6,440 nucleotides of DNA from Pseudomonas sp. Its GTDB lineage: Bacteria; Pseudomonadota; Gammaproteobacteria; Pseudomonadales; Pseudomonadaceae. Under the pieces are notes generated by a model. It did no database searches. It was not told the origin of the DNA and saw only the letters and a program-made list of their open reading frames with translations. The position numbers and the translations under genes were made by a program. Of this stretch, positions 1-4,917 are shown one piece after another. Every line of letters starts with the position of its first letter. The first letter of the stretch is position 1. Location: NCBI GenBank assembly GCA_007117785.1, contig SKFV01000034.1:1-6440 (forward strand), in the 5' to 3' direction.

Positions 1-411
1 GGCTGGATAGGGGCCCTGCATCCGCAGCTGATTACTGAACTGGACCTGCACGGTCCGGTGTTTGCCTTTGAGTTGAGTCTGAATGTCATCAAGCAAGGCC
101 GCTTGCCAGCGTTCGCCGAATTGTCGCGTTTTCCGGAAGTTCGCCGGGATATTGCTCTGGTTGTTGACCAGACAATTTTGGCTGAAGATTTGCTCGCGGA
201 TATTCGCCAACAGGCCGGCGAAAACCTGACAAGTCTCAGGTTGTTTGATGTTTATGCAGGCAAAGGCATTGATCCGCATAGAAAAAGTCTGGCAATTGGC
301 TTGACCTTGCAGCATTCCTCGCGCACTCTTAAGGATGACGAAGTGAATGCTGTCATGGACAAAGTACTCACGTCCCTGGAGCAAGGGTTCAATGCCACAC
401 TAAGGAAATAA
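1..411 (+). CDS. pheT: Phenylalanyl-tRNA synthetase beta subunit, C-terminal part (5' end outside window)
   Basis: The beta chain of the (alpha-beta)2 phenylalanyl-tRNA synthetase, a cytoplasmic enzyme that charges tRNA-Phe; the alpha chain is pheS, expected just upstream of the window. The frame is open from base 1 and the first residues read GWIGALHPQL, a typical PheT stretch, so the gene continues leftwards. About 136 codons are present of a protein usually near 790 residues. The visible part covers the end of the B3/B4-core region and the C-terminal FDX-ACB domain (ferredoxin-like anticodon-binding fold), which starts at the PAFAELSRFPEVRRDIALVV stretch (about bases 106-165) and runs to the end. 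A GTG at 58 could look like a start but is internal. The TAA stop is followed after only 4 bases by ihfA, as in the pheST-ihfA operon of enterobacteria and pseudomonads. Confidence 0.97.
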   Translation, partial: GWIGALHPQLITELDLHGPVFAFELSLNVIKQGRLPAFAELSRFPEVRRDIALVVDQTILAEDLLADIRQQAGENLTSLRLFDVYAGKGIDPHRKSLAIGLTLQHSSRTLKDDEVNAVMDKVLTSLEQGFNATLRK

Positions 412-415
412 GGAT

Positions 416-718
416 ATGGGGGCTCTGACAAAGGCAGAAATGGCCGAACGCTTGTATGACGAGCTCGGTTTCAACAAGCGCGAAGCCAAAGAGCTGGTTG
501 AACTGTTTTTTGAAGAGATTCGCAATGCCCTTGAGCATAACGAACAGGTCAAGTTGTCCGGCTTCGGCAACTTTGACCTGCGTGACAAGCGCCAGCGACC
601 CGGTCGCAACCCCAAGACCGGTGAAGAAATCCCTATTACGGCCAGACGTGTTGTTACCTTCCGGCCCGGACAAAAACTCAAGGCACGAGTAGAAGCGTAT
701 GCTGGAACCCAGCCATAA
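416..718 (+). CDS. ihfA: Integration host factor alpha subunit
   Basis: Alpha subunit of the heterodimeric nucleoid protein IHF, which binds specific sites and bends DNA sharply in replication, recombination and sigma-54 promoter control; the partner IhfB is encoded elsewhere. The 100-residue product has the normal family length and is nearly collinear with E. coli IHF-alpha. It shows the N-terminal helices (LTKAEMAERLYDELGFNKRE), the KLSGFGNF turn at 46-53, and the beta-arm RPGRNPKTGEEIPI at 61-74, with Pro66 as the DNA-intercalating proline (Pro65 in E. coli). The ATG at 416 has an AAGGA element at 402-406 that overlaps the end of pheT. The stop overlaps the next gene by 20 bases, so the two are probably translationally coupled. 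IHF-alpha is often autoregulated from a promoter inside pheT, but I cannot point to one here. Confidence 0.97.
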   Translation: MGALTKAEMAERLYDELGFNKREAKELVELFFEEIRNALEHNEQVKLSGFGNFDLRDKRQRPGRNPKTGEEIPITARRVVTFRPGQKLKARVEAYAGTQP

Positions 719-1058
719 CCACGAATTACCAGCGATTCCGGGTAAACGCTATTTCACCATCGGTGAAGTCAGTGACCTGTGTGCAGTGAAACCGCACGTT
801 CTGCGTTACTGGGAGCAAGAGTTCCCGCAGCTGTCACCGGTCAAGCGTCGTGGTAACCGTCGCTATTATCAGCGCCAGGATGTGTTGATGATCCGCCAGA
901 TCCGCTCCTTGCTCTATGATCAGGGCTTCACCATCGGCGGTGCACGTCAGCGCCTCTCTGGTGAAGAAGCCAAGGAAGACGTTACCCACTACAAGCAACT
1001 GATCCGGCAAACCATCGCGGAACTGGAAGAAGTGCTGAATGTACTGAAAACGTCCTGA
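699..1058 (+). CDS. Short MerR-family transcriptional regulator downstream of ihfA
   Basis: A 119-residue MerR-type DNA-binding protein. The N-terminal winged helix-turn-helix begins at YFTIGEVSDLCAVKPHVLRY (residues 18-37), followed by the wing PVKRRGNRRYY (47-57) and the DVLMIRQIRSLLYDQGFTI helix pair. Residues about 92-117 are an amphipathic helix likely to form the antiparallel dimer coiled coil. There is no C-terminal ligand domain and only one cysteine (Cys28), so the metal- or redox-sensing mode of MerR/SoxR is unlikely. The ATG lies inside ihfA, overlapping by 20 bases in another frame. The same gene sits after ihfA in Pseudomonas genomes (orthologue of PA2737, from memory), often annotated only as a MerR-family regulator. 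Targets are unknown. It is the last gene of the operon before the terminator at 1078-1105. Confidence 0.93.
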   Translation: MLEPSHNHELPAIPGKRYFTIGEVSDLCAVKPHVLRYWEQEFPQLSPVKRRGNRRYYQRQDVLMIRQIRSLLYDQGFTIGGARQRLSGEEAKEDVTHYKQLIRQTIAELEEVLNVLKTS

Positions 1059-1077
1059 CCTGGTGTTGTGACGCTTA

Positions 1078-1105
1078 AAAAAAGCTGGCCTGGGCCAGCT
1101 TTTTT
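1078..1105. terminator. Rho-independent terminator, probably bidirectional
   Basis: AGCTGGC (1083-1089) pairs with GCCAGCT (1094-1100) around a four-base loop, and the stem extends through an A-run (1078-1083) facing a T-run (1100-1105). The T-run serves the ihfA/MerR operon. The A-run gives a U-run to transcripts from the convergent lipoprotein gene, whose stop is only 17 bases away. Confidence 0.9.
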
Positions 1106-1121
1106 GCGTTTGCGGCCTGGC

Positions 1122-1772
1122 TCAGCGCATGGTGGCGCGTTGACCCGAGCCTTGGCCTGAGAGGCGACCGTCGCTATGTGATGTGTTGCTACGCTCGGTT
1201 AGCTGGCGGTTATGGGTTGCCCGGTTATGCCTCTGGCCCTGTTTCCTGGCGCCCGTTGCTTGCTGCTCCCGGGAATACCGTTGCCCGGCATGTTGCTCAC
1301 GCTGCTGTGGTGAGCGGTGTTGTTGGCTTCGTCTCTGTTGGCGTTGCTGCTCCGTATTCTGTGCCGAACGGCGCTGATGGCTGCGCTCTGGGCCACGTGA
1401 AGAGCGAGGTGCCTGTTCGCGTTGTGAGCGTTGATGGCTATGTCGCTGCGTGGGGCTGGAATACCTTGGCCGTTGGTTGCTGCGAGAAGCTTCTTTGTGG
1501 GTTGCTGACGGGCGCTGGATAACTGGCTGTCGGTTGATGATGGTCGTCTGGTGAACCGGCCGGGGAGAGGTGACATAGACTTGTGTACGCGGTACACGAT
1601 GGCTGCCGTAGTAGGGCCGCGAATAGCTGGTGTTCGGATAGTAGATCGTTGAGGAGTGCACCCGTGGTGAGCTGTAACTGCTGTCGTGCGTGTAGTAACC
1701 CCCGGCACAACCACTGAGCATAAGTACACCCAACCCCAATAAAGCGAGCCTTCCTGACGTTTTCATCTGCAT
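1122..1772 (-). CDS. Putative lipoprotein with long Arg/Gln/Ser/His-rich tail
   Basis: A predicted secreted lipoprotein of unknown function, about 216 residues from ATG 1772. The N-terminus is a classical lipoprotein signal peptide: MQMKTSGRLALLGLGVLMLSGC, with lipobox L-S-G-C and the acylated cysteine at residue 22, the only cysteine in the protein. GTG 1778 and ATG 1766 are also possible starts; ATG 1772 is preferred because GAG lies 5 bases upstream. Residues about 23-80 are Tyr/Ser/Pro/Thr-rich. From about residue 85 to the end the chain is low-complexity, dominated by Arg, Gln, Ser and His, strongly basic (only three Lys in the whole protein, so the charge is almost all Arg), with no Trp. 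It is probably disordered and could bind polyanions such as LPS, peptidoglycan or nucleic acid, but this is inference. It is transcribed towards the ihfA operon and shares its terminator. The long competing frames on the opposite strand carry no recognisable domain. Confidence 0.75.
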   Translation of the reverse strand: MQMKTSGRLALLGLGVLMLSGCAGGYYTHDSSYSSPRVHSSTIYYPNTSYSRPYYGSHRVPRTQVYVTSPRPVHQTTIINRQPVIQRPSATHKEASRSNQRPRYSSPTQRHSHQRSQREQAPRSSRGPERSHQRRSAQNTEQQRQQRRSQQHRSPQQREQHAGQRYSREQQATGARKQGQRHNRATHNRQLTERSNTSHSDGRLSGQGSGQRATMR

Positions 1773-1866
1773 TCTCACTCTGTGAGCTGACGCCGATGCA
1801 AGAATAATCGACTGAGGTGGCCAGTCTGCCGTAAACAGCTATGGCGCGGGCCTTTGTAAAGGGATC

Positions 1867-1884
1867 TTTACCGACATTTACCGA
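1867..1884 (-). promoter_or_regulatory. Tandem TCGGTAAA repeat, possible operator upstream of the lipoprotein gene
   Basis: Read on the minus strand, TCGGTAAA occurs at 1884-1877 and again at 1874-1867, an exact 8-base direct repeat with a 10-base period. The second copy also takes part in a perfect inverted repeat on the plus strand: GTAAAG (1856-1861), GGAT, CTTTAC (1866-1871). The site lies about 95-115 bases upstream of the lipoprotein start. Direct repeats spaced one helical turn apart are typical of OmpR/PhoB-class response-regulator sites. The regulator is not identifiable from the sequence. Confidence 0.35.
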
Positions 1885-1896
1885 GGACGGGCCGCC

Positions 1897-1921
1897 GGCT
1901 GGTCAGCAGCGGTCGCCAGCC
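1897..1921. repeat. Inverted repeat in the intergenic region before tRNA-Pro
   Basis: GGCTGG (1897-1902) and CCAGCC (1916-1921) are perfectly complementary around a 13-base loop. No T-run follows on either strand, so it is not a typical intrinsic terminator. It may be a structural feature or a chance repeat in GC-rich sequence. Confidence 0.25.
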
Positions 1922-1952
1922 TGAAGTTGCTCTCTCAGATAGCTGTTCAGGC

Positions 1953-1990
1953 AAAAAAAACTTTCGCATTTCAGAGGCTTAATGTATGAT
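1953..1990 (+). promoter_or_regulatory. Candidate sigma-70 promoter of tRNA-Pro with A-tract and GC-rich discriminator
   Basis: An eight-A tract (1953-1960) resembling an UP element lies just before a -35 TTCGCA (1963-1968). A 16-base spacer follows, then a near-consensus -10 TATGAT (1985-1990). The bases after it, CTCGCAC, form a GC-rich discriminator as found at stringently controlled stable-RNA promoters. The expected start near 1997 gives a leader of about 30 bases before the mature tRNA at 2027. The weak -35 makes the exact assignment uncertain. Confidence 0.6.
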
Positions 1991-2025
1991 CTCGCACACT
2001 TTGAAGCTAAAGCCGAAAAGTATCG

Positions 2026-2103
<78 letters not shown>

Positions 2104-2117
2104 ATATTCAGTGATTT

Positions 2118-2145
2118 AGCCCAATGTTCACGTATTGGGCTTTTT
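2118..2145 (+). terminator. Rho-independent terminator of tRNA-Pro
   Basis: AGCCCAAT (2118-2125) pairs perfectly with ATTGGGCT (2134-2141) around an eight-base loop, followed by five T residues (2141-2145). It lies 14 bases past the CCA end and separates the tRNA from the yggL-family gene. Confidence 0.92.
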
Positions 2146-2217
2146 CATTTCAGGGGCTCATTGTTTCCCAGCACATAGTCTCCTTGCACATTTTGTTATC
2201 TGGTCCTCCTTCAAGCT

Positions 2218-2226
2218 TGCTATTCT
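2218..2226 (+). promoter_or_regulatory. Candidate extended -10 promoter for the yggL-family gene
   Basis: TGCTATTCT fits the extended -10 pattern TGnTATAAT with two mismatches. No good -35 lies 16-18 bases upstream, as is common for extended -10 promoters. A start near 2233 would leave a leader of about 25 bases ending in the ribosome binding site AGAGGA (2246-2251). It is the best candidate between the tRNA terminator and the gene, but weak. Confidence 0.35.
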
Positions 2227-2257
2227 CCCTGTTTAAACCGTCCAAAGAGGAATTTTC

Positions 2258-2602
2258 ATGGCTACTAACCGTTCGCGTCGTTTGCGCAAAAAGCTCTGTT
2301 TGGATGAGTTTCAGGAGTTGGGTTTTGAACTGAAGCTGGATTTGAAAGATGACCTCAGCGTCGAGGAAATTGATAGCTTCCTTGAACAGTTCATCCTGCA
2401 GGCTCTGGAAGCCAACGGCCTGAACTATGTGGGCGGCGAAGATTTCGGTTTGGTTTGCCTGGCCCGGCGTGGCTCTGTGAGCGAAGAGCAGCGTGCAGCA
2501 GTAGAGAGCTGGTTCAAAGACCGTAGCGAACTGAGCAAAGTTGAAGTCGGCCCGCTAGTAGATGCCTGGTATCCAGACAAGCCGATTGCTACCGCCGTTT
2601 AA
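2258..2602 (+). CDS. yggL: YggL family (DUF469) 50S ribosome-associated protein
   Basis: A 114-residue cytoplasmic protein of the YggL/DUF469 family; the E. coli member (about 108 residues) has been reported to associate with the 50S ribosomal subunit, and its precise role is unclear. The N-terminus NRSRRLRKKLCLDEFQELGF (residues 4-23) is almost identical to the E. coli signature NRSRRLRKK..DEFQELGF. The conserved FVGG/GEDF-like segment appears here as YVGGEDFGLVCL, and the chain ends with the acidic-aromatic VDAWYPDKP motif matching the DVWW end of E. coli YggL. The ATG at 2258 has a good Shine-Dalgarno AGAGGA six bases upstream. The gene is monocistronic in appearance: a tRNA terminator lies upstream and a gene remnant in opposite orientation directly downstream. 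I see no terminator hairpin after its stop. Confidence 0.93.
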   Translation: MATNRSRRLRKKLCLDEFQELGFELKLDLKDDLSVEEIDSFLEQFILQALEANGLNYVGGEDFGLVCLARRGSVSEEQRAAVESWFKDRSELSKVEVGPLVDAWYPDKPIATAV

Positions 2603-2621
2603 GAATCAACAGGCTGAGTGT

Positions 2622-2804
2622 GGCGATGACCAGTTCACCGCCCTGATAGATAGACGGGTCGTCGAGAAATAAGGTGTAGGGGACGCTGGCGCGCACATCA
2701 TGAATATACGCGCCATCGGATGCATGCCGTACTCCATACTAACCTCATACCGATTGATGATCGGCCGACCGATGATGCGCGGCACTGGTTTGCCCGCGTA
2801 CCTG
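2622..2804 (-). pseudogene. Remnant of a PKHD-type Fe(II)/2-oxoglutarate dioxygenase, frameshifted and truncated at both ends
   Basis: Read on the minus strand, bases about 2785-2720 translate to a frame with PIINRYEVSMEYGMH, and bases 2717-2622 to a second frame with YTLFLDDPSIYQGGELVI. Together these match, in order, the core of prolyl-hydroxylase-like PKHD oxygenases (PiuC/YbiX type). That core reads RYE.GM.YG.H.D..., then R.D.S.TLFL.DP..Y.GGELVI. The first iron-binding motif H-x-D would be formed by the His at 2720-2722 and the Asp at 2715-2717, but only two bases (2718-2719) separate them, so one base is missing and the frame breaks exactly in the active site. Sequence after GGELVI, which normally carries the second metal histidine and the Arg that binds 2-oxoglutarate, is absent: the frame ends at TAG 2591-2589 inside yggL. 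The N-terminal third is also lost. About 60 of roughly 200-230 residues remain, so no activity is possible. No database comparison was made. Confidence 0.65.
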
Positions 2805-2834
2805 TGTACGCCGGGTTACAAGCGGAGCGCAGCA

Positions 2835-3326
2835 GTGACAGCACTGAAATACCTCAGCGGTTACAGCCCGGACCTGCAAAGCCGGGTCCGGAAGCTGGTA
2901 GAGACCAACCAGCTCGGCCCCTGGCTGGAACAACGCTACCCGCCCCAGGCCCCGCACCTGGTCCAGAGCGACGCCGCCCTGTACGACTTCACCCAGCGGC
3001 TGAAACAGGAACACATGCGCAGCAGCAGCCCGATCAGCAAGGTGTTCTACGATTCCCGTATGCACGTCATCGACAACGCCTTGGGCCAGCACCAGTTTGT
3101 CAGCCGCGTGCAGGGCAGCAAGCTCAAACGCAAAAACGAAATCAGAGTTTCCGCCTTGTTCAAAACCCTGCCCGAACCCCTGCTGCGCATGGTGGTCGTG
3201 CATGAACTCGCCCACCTGCGCGAGAAGGACCACAACAAAGCTTTCTATCAGCTATGCCAGCACATGGAGCCGGACTATCACCAGCTGGAGCTGGATTTAA
3301 GGTTGTTTTTGACTTTGCGGGATTAG
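2835..3326 (+). CDS. YgjP-like zinc metallopeptidase (SprT/M48-like, DUF45 family)
   Basis: A predicted cytoplasmic zinc metallopeptidase of the YgjP/WLM-like DUF45 group, whose substrate is not known. From GTG 2835 it has 163 residues. The catalytic motif HELAH lies at 123-127, with the third ligand His133 in the following HNKAF segment, giving the family pattern HExxH-x5-H. Before it come VSRVQGSKLKRKNEIRV (89-105), a conserved beta region, and after it YQLCQHMEPDYHQLELDLRL. The frame is open back to ATG 2700, but I prefer GTG 2835. GGAG at 2824-2827 sits seven bases before it, homologues in pseudomonads begin with the same TALKYL stretch (from memory), and the extra 45 codons lie antisense to the dioxygenase remnant and resemble nothing. 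The gene is followed by a long region without a complete gene, and no terminator is visible. Confidence 0.9.
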   Translation: MTALKYLSGYSPDLQSRVRKLVETNQLGPWLEQRYPPQAPHLVQSDAALYDFTQRLKQEHMRSSSPISKVFYDSRMHVIDNALGQHQFVSRVQGSKLKRKNEIRVSALFKTLPEPLLRMVVVHELAHLREKDHNKAFYQLCQHMEPDYHQLELDLRLFLTLRD

Positions 3327-3427
3327 GTTAAGCCCCAAGTCAGCCACCAAGATGCCCTCAAGTTGATGGTCTGACTAACTGCCTCGTAGCCGCCCAGCCA
3401 GAGACAAACCCCAGCAGATAATGCAAA

Positions 3428-3444
3428 GTAGATCACCTATCTAC
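3428..3444. repeat. 17-base perfect dyad GTAGAT-CACCT-ATCTAC
   Basis: GTAGAT (3428-3433) and ATCTAC (3439-3444) are exact reverse complements around five bases. The size and symmetry suit an operator for a dimeric repressor. It lies about 70 bases before the 38-codon ORF and 265 bases before the flavin oxidase start. No T-run follows, so it is not a terminator. A chance origin cannot be excluded. Confidence 0.3.
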
Positions 3445-3496
3445 CCGCGCAAACGCGCACGCGCTGTAATGCTTTCTTGCTGACAAGGATCTTGTA

Positions 3497-3613
3497 GTGA
3501 ACATATCCGAGATAAACCGGCTGAGCTCACAGATTGAATGGGAGTCTTTTACGATGACGTTGCCTGAGCAACCGACCAACTTCGGCTTTCTGGCCGAGCA
3601 TGATCCGCACTGA
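3497..3613 (+). pseudogene. Short ORF, possible 5' remnant of a type I restriction R-subunit/DEAD helicase-like gene
   Basis: A 38-codon frame from GTG 3497 with a good Shine-Dalgarno AAGGA (3485-3489) seven bases upstream; an internal in-frame ATG (3554) also has GGGAG nine bases upstream. The product ends in TNFGFLAEHDPH before TGA. The segment NFxFLxxHDP closely resembles the extreme N-terminus of the DUF4145 domain that opens many type I restriction R subunits and related DEAD/DEAH helicases, proteins of around 1000 residues. Nothing after the stop, in any of the three frames up to 3692, continues convincingly as that domain, although the +1 frame is open to 3694. The likeliest reading is a truncated relic; a genuine small peptide gene is the alternative. 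The match is short and made from memory, so confidence is low. Confidence 0.35.
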
Positions 3614-3692
3614 TCGCAGGCAGGGTCTTTTCGGTATCGAGCGGGTACCCTGCACCCGAATTAAGTAGGCATTTTGCCCTTCGAGATAACCC

Positions 3693-4763
3693 ATGACTGA
3701 CGTACGCATTGCTATTATTGGTGGTGGCCTGGCGGGGCTTTATGCAGCTTACCGGCTGCACCGGCTGGGTATTGCCTTTGATCTTTTTGAGGCGCGCAAT
3801 CGACTTGGCGGCCGCATCCTGGCTACCGGGTCGGGTGGATTTGATCTTGGGCCGTCGTGGTTCTGGCCGGATTTCCAGCTGCGTATGCAGGCGCTGGTGA
3901 CTGAACTGGGTTTGCCGGTGTTTGAACAATATACCGCCGGGGCGATGATGCTGGAGGATCGAGCGGTTGGCGTGGTGCGCCGGGCAGGGTATGTGTCGGG
4001 TAATACATCGATGCGACTTGAAGGTGGCACGGCACAACTGGTGTCGGCACTCAGCGCGCGGTTACCCGCAGCTCACGTGCATCTGAACGCCTCTTTGCAG
4101 GCCGTGAACGATGATGGGGTGCTAATGCAGCCGGTGTTTGCCGATGGCCCGGATCGCTTACAGACCTATACGCACATTTGGCTTGCGCTGCCCCCGCGGT
4201 TGATAGCTGGTATTCAGTTCACCCCCGCTTTGCCTGAGCGGGATTTGCAGACACTAAAGGCTGTTCCGACTTGGATGGCGGCTCACGCTAAATATGTTGC
4301 TCACTATGCCAGACCCTTCTGGCGTGAGGCTGGGTTGTCCGGTGACGCCTTCAGCCGTATAGGGCCTTTGGCTGAGGTTCACGATGCTGGCAATAACCAG
4401 GGCGCTGCCTTGTTTGGGTTTTTCGGCATCAATGCGGCCCAGCGGGCACGCCTGACGCCACCTGAGATCAAACTTGCCTGCCGTGCCCAGCTGGTGCGGT
4501 TGTTTGGTGAGCAGGCGGCAGAGCCCATTGAGGAGAGCTTTTATGATTGGGCTGCCGATCCCTGTACAGCAACCGAACAGGACCGGCTCTCAAACGGCGA
4601 GCATGTTGCATTGGACGCGGAGATTGTTCTTGCCGCGCCCTGGGCAAACAGGGTGCGTTTGATAGGGAGTGAGGCTGCGCTGGAGCAGGGTGGTTATATG
4701 GAAGGCGCTTTGGCGGCAGTAGACAGGGTATTGGTCGAGCTGGGGAGCATGGGATCAGATTGA
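3693..4763 (+). CDS. FAD-dependent amine oxidase-family protein
   Basis: A flavoprotein of the monoamine oxidase/NAD(P)-binding Rossmann-like superfamily, 356 residues and probably cytosolic, with no signal peptide. The dinucleotide-binding motif is IIGGGLAG (residues 8-15, G10/G12/G15), followed by LFEARNRLGGRI (31-42), where Glu33 should hold the adenosine ribose and the GGR turn the pyrophosphate. DLGPSWFWPD (51-60) is the next conserved flavin contact. A substrate-domain region follows, including MRLEGGTAQLVSALSARLP, where the GG.. L..AL pattern is typical. The C-terminal flavin motif QGGYMEGALAAV is at 332-343. At 356 residues it is compact compared with eukaryotic MAO (about 520). The substrate amine is unknown. 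The ATG at 3693 has only a weak Shine-Dalgarno (GAG 3683-3685), but the Rossmann motif follows at once, so the start is secure. No partner gene (transporter, aldehyde dehydrogenase) is adjacent, so its pathway cannot be inferred. Confidence 0.88.
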   Translation: MTDVRIAIIGGGLAGLYAAYRLHRLGIAFDLFEARNRLGGRILATGSGGFDLGPSWFWPDFQLRMQALVTELGLPVFEQYTAGAMMLEDRAVGVVRRAGYVSGNTSMRLEGGTAQLVSALSARLPAAHVHLNASLQAVNDDGVLMQPVFADGPDRLQTYTHIWLALPPRLIAGIQFTPALPERDLQTLKAVPTWMAAHAKYVAHYARPFWREAGLSGDAFSRIGPLAEVHDAGNNQGAALFGFFGINAAQRARLTPPEIKLACRAQLVRLFGEQAAEPIEESFYDWAADPCTATEQDRLSNGEHVALDAEIVLAAPWANRVRLIGSEAALEQGGYMEGALAAVDRVLVELGSMGSD

Positions 4764-4771
4764 ACATTAAA

Positions 4772-4800
4772 TTTTCAGACCAAGGAGACCGTTATATAAC
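4772..4800 (+). promoter_or_regulatory. Candidate sigma-70 promoter for the MATE transporter gene
   Basis: TTTTCA (4772-4777; four of six consensus bases) and TATAAC (4795-4800; five of six) are separated by 17 bases. The expected start near 4807 gives an untranslated leader of roughly 110 bases. It lies just after the oxidase stop and indicates that the MATE gene is transcribed separately. Confidence 0.45.
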
Positions 4801-4844
4801 TGGACAGATTAGAACAGCAAAGATCAATGCAAGGCTGACAGTCT

Positions 4845-4890
4845 CCGTCGCAACGGCAGCTATCGCCCTCCAGCGGACGGACTACGCTGG
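4845..4890 (+). promoter_or_regulatory. Two small hairpins in the leader of the MATE gene
   Basis: CCGT-CGCA-ACGG (4845-4856) and CCAGCG (4870-4875) paired with CGCTGG (4885-4890) around nine bases lie within the predicted 5' leader, the second ending 27 bases before the proposed start codon. There is no T-run, so they are not intrinsic terminators. They could influence translation or mRNA stability, or be incidental. Confidence 0.3.
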
Positions 4891-4917
4891 CAAAGTGAGA
4901 GTAATTCAAGGCGGGCT

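Larger units (their letters stand above)
3327..3692. other. 366-base region with no complete gene
   Basis: Between the metallopeptidase and the flavin oxidase I find no RNA gene, clear promoter or terminator. It holds a 17-base dyad (3428-3444), a GC-rich run of alternating GCGC repeats (about 3446-3463), and a 38-codon ORF that looks like the beginning of a restriction or helicase gene (3497-3613). The rest looks like decayed or non-coding sequence; minus-strand frames here show no recognisable protein motif. Confidence 0.6.

Noticed and set aside
1178..1522. Plus-strand frame of 114 codons opposite the lipoprotein gene
   Set aside because: Composition follows from the repetitive Gln/Arg codons of the opposite strand; no domain, and poor ribosome binding site.
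2745..3233. Minus-strand 162-codon frame opposite the metallopeptidase
   Set aside because: Shadow of the HExxH-bearing gene; carries no domain, and is in a different frame from the dioxygenase relic motifs over most of its length.
3327..3375. Minus-strand fragment reading QLEGILVADLGLNL, reminiscent of the start of CaiB/BaiF CoA-transferases
   Set aside because: Only about 14 residues, bounded by stop codons on both sides, with no further family motif; the likeness may be chance.
3446..3463. GCGC-rich alternating run as a possible CRISPR or repeat element
   Set aside because: Only a few irregular GCGC units with no spacer-repeat periodicity.
3559..3572. GTTGC-CTGA-GCAAC hairpin
   Set aside because: Short five-pair stem inside the 38-codon ORF with no T-run; not a terminator and likely incidental.
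3549..4037. Minus-strand 162-codon frame across the oxidase start
   Set aside because: Antisense to the unmistakable Rossmann motif of the oxidase; its product is low-complexity with no recognisable domain.
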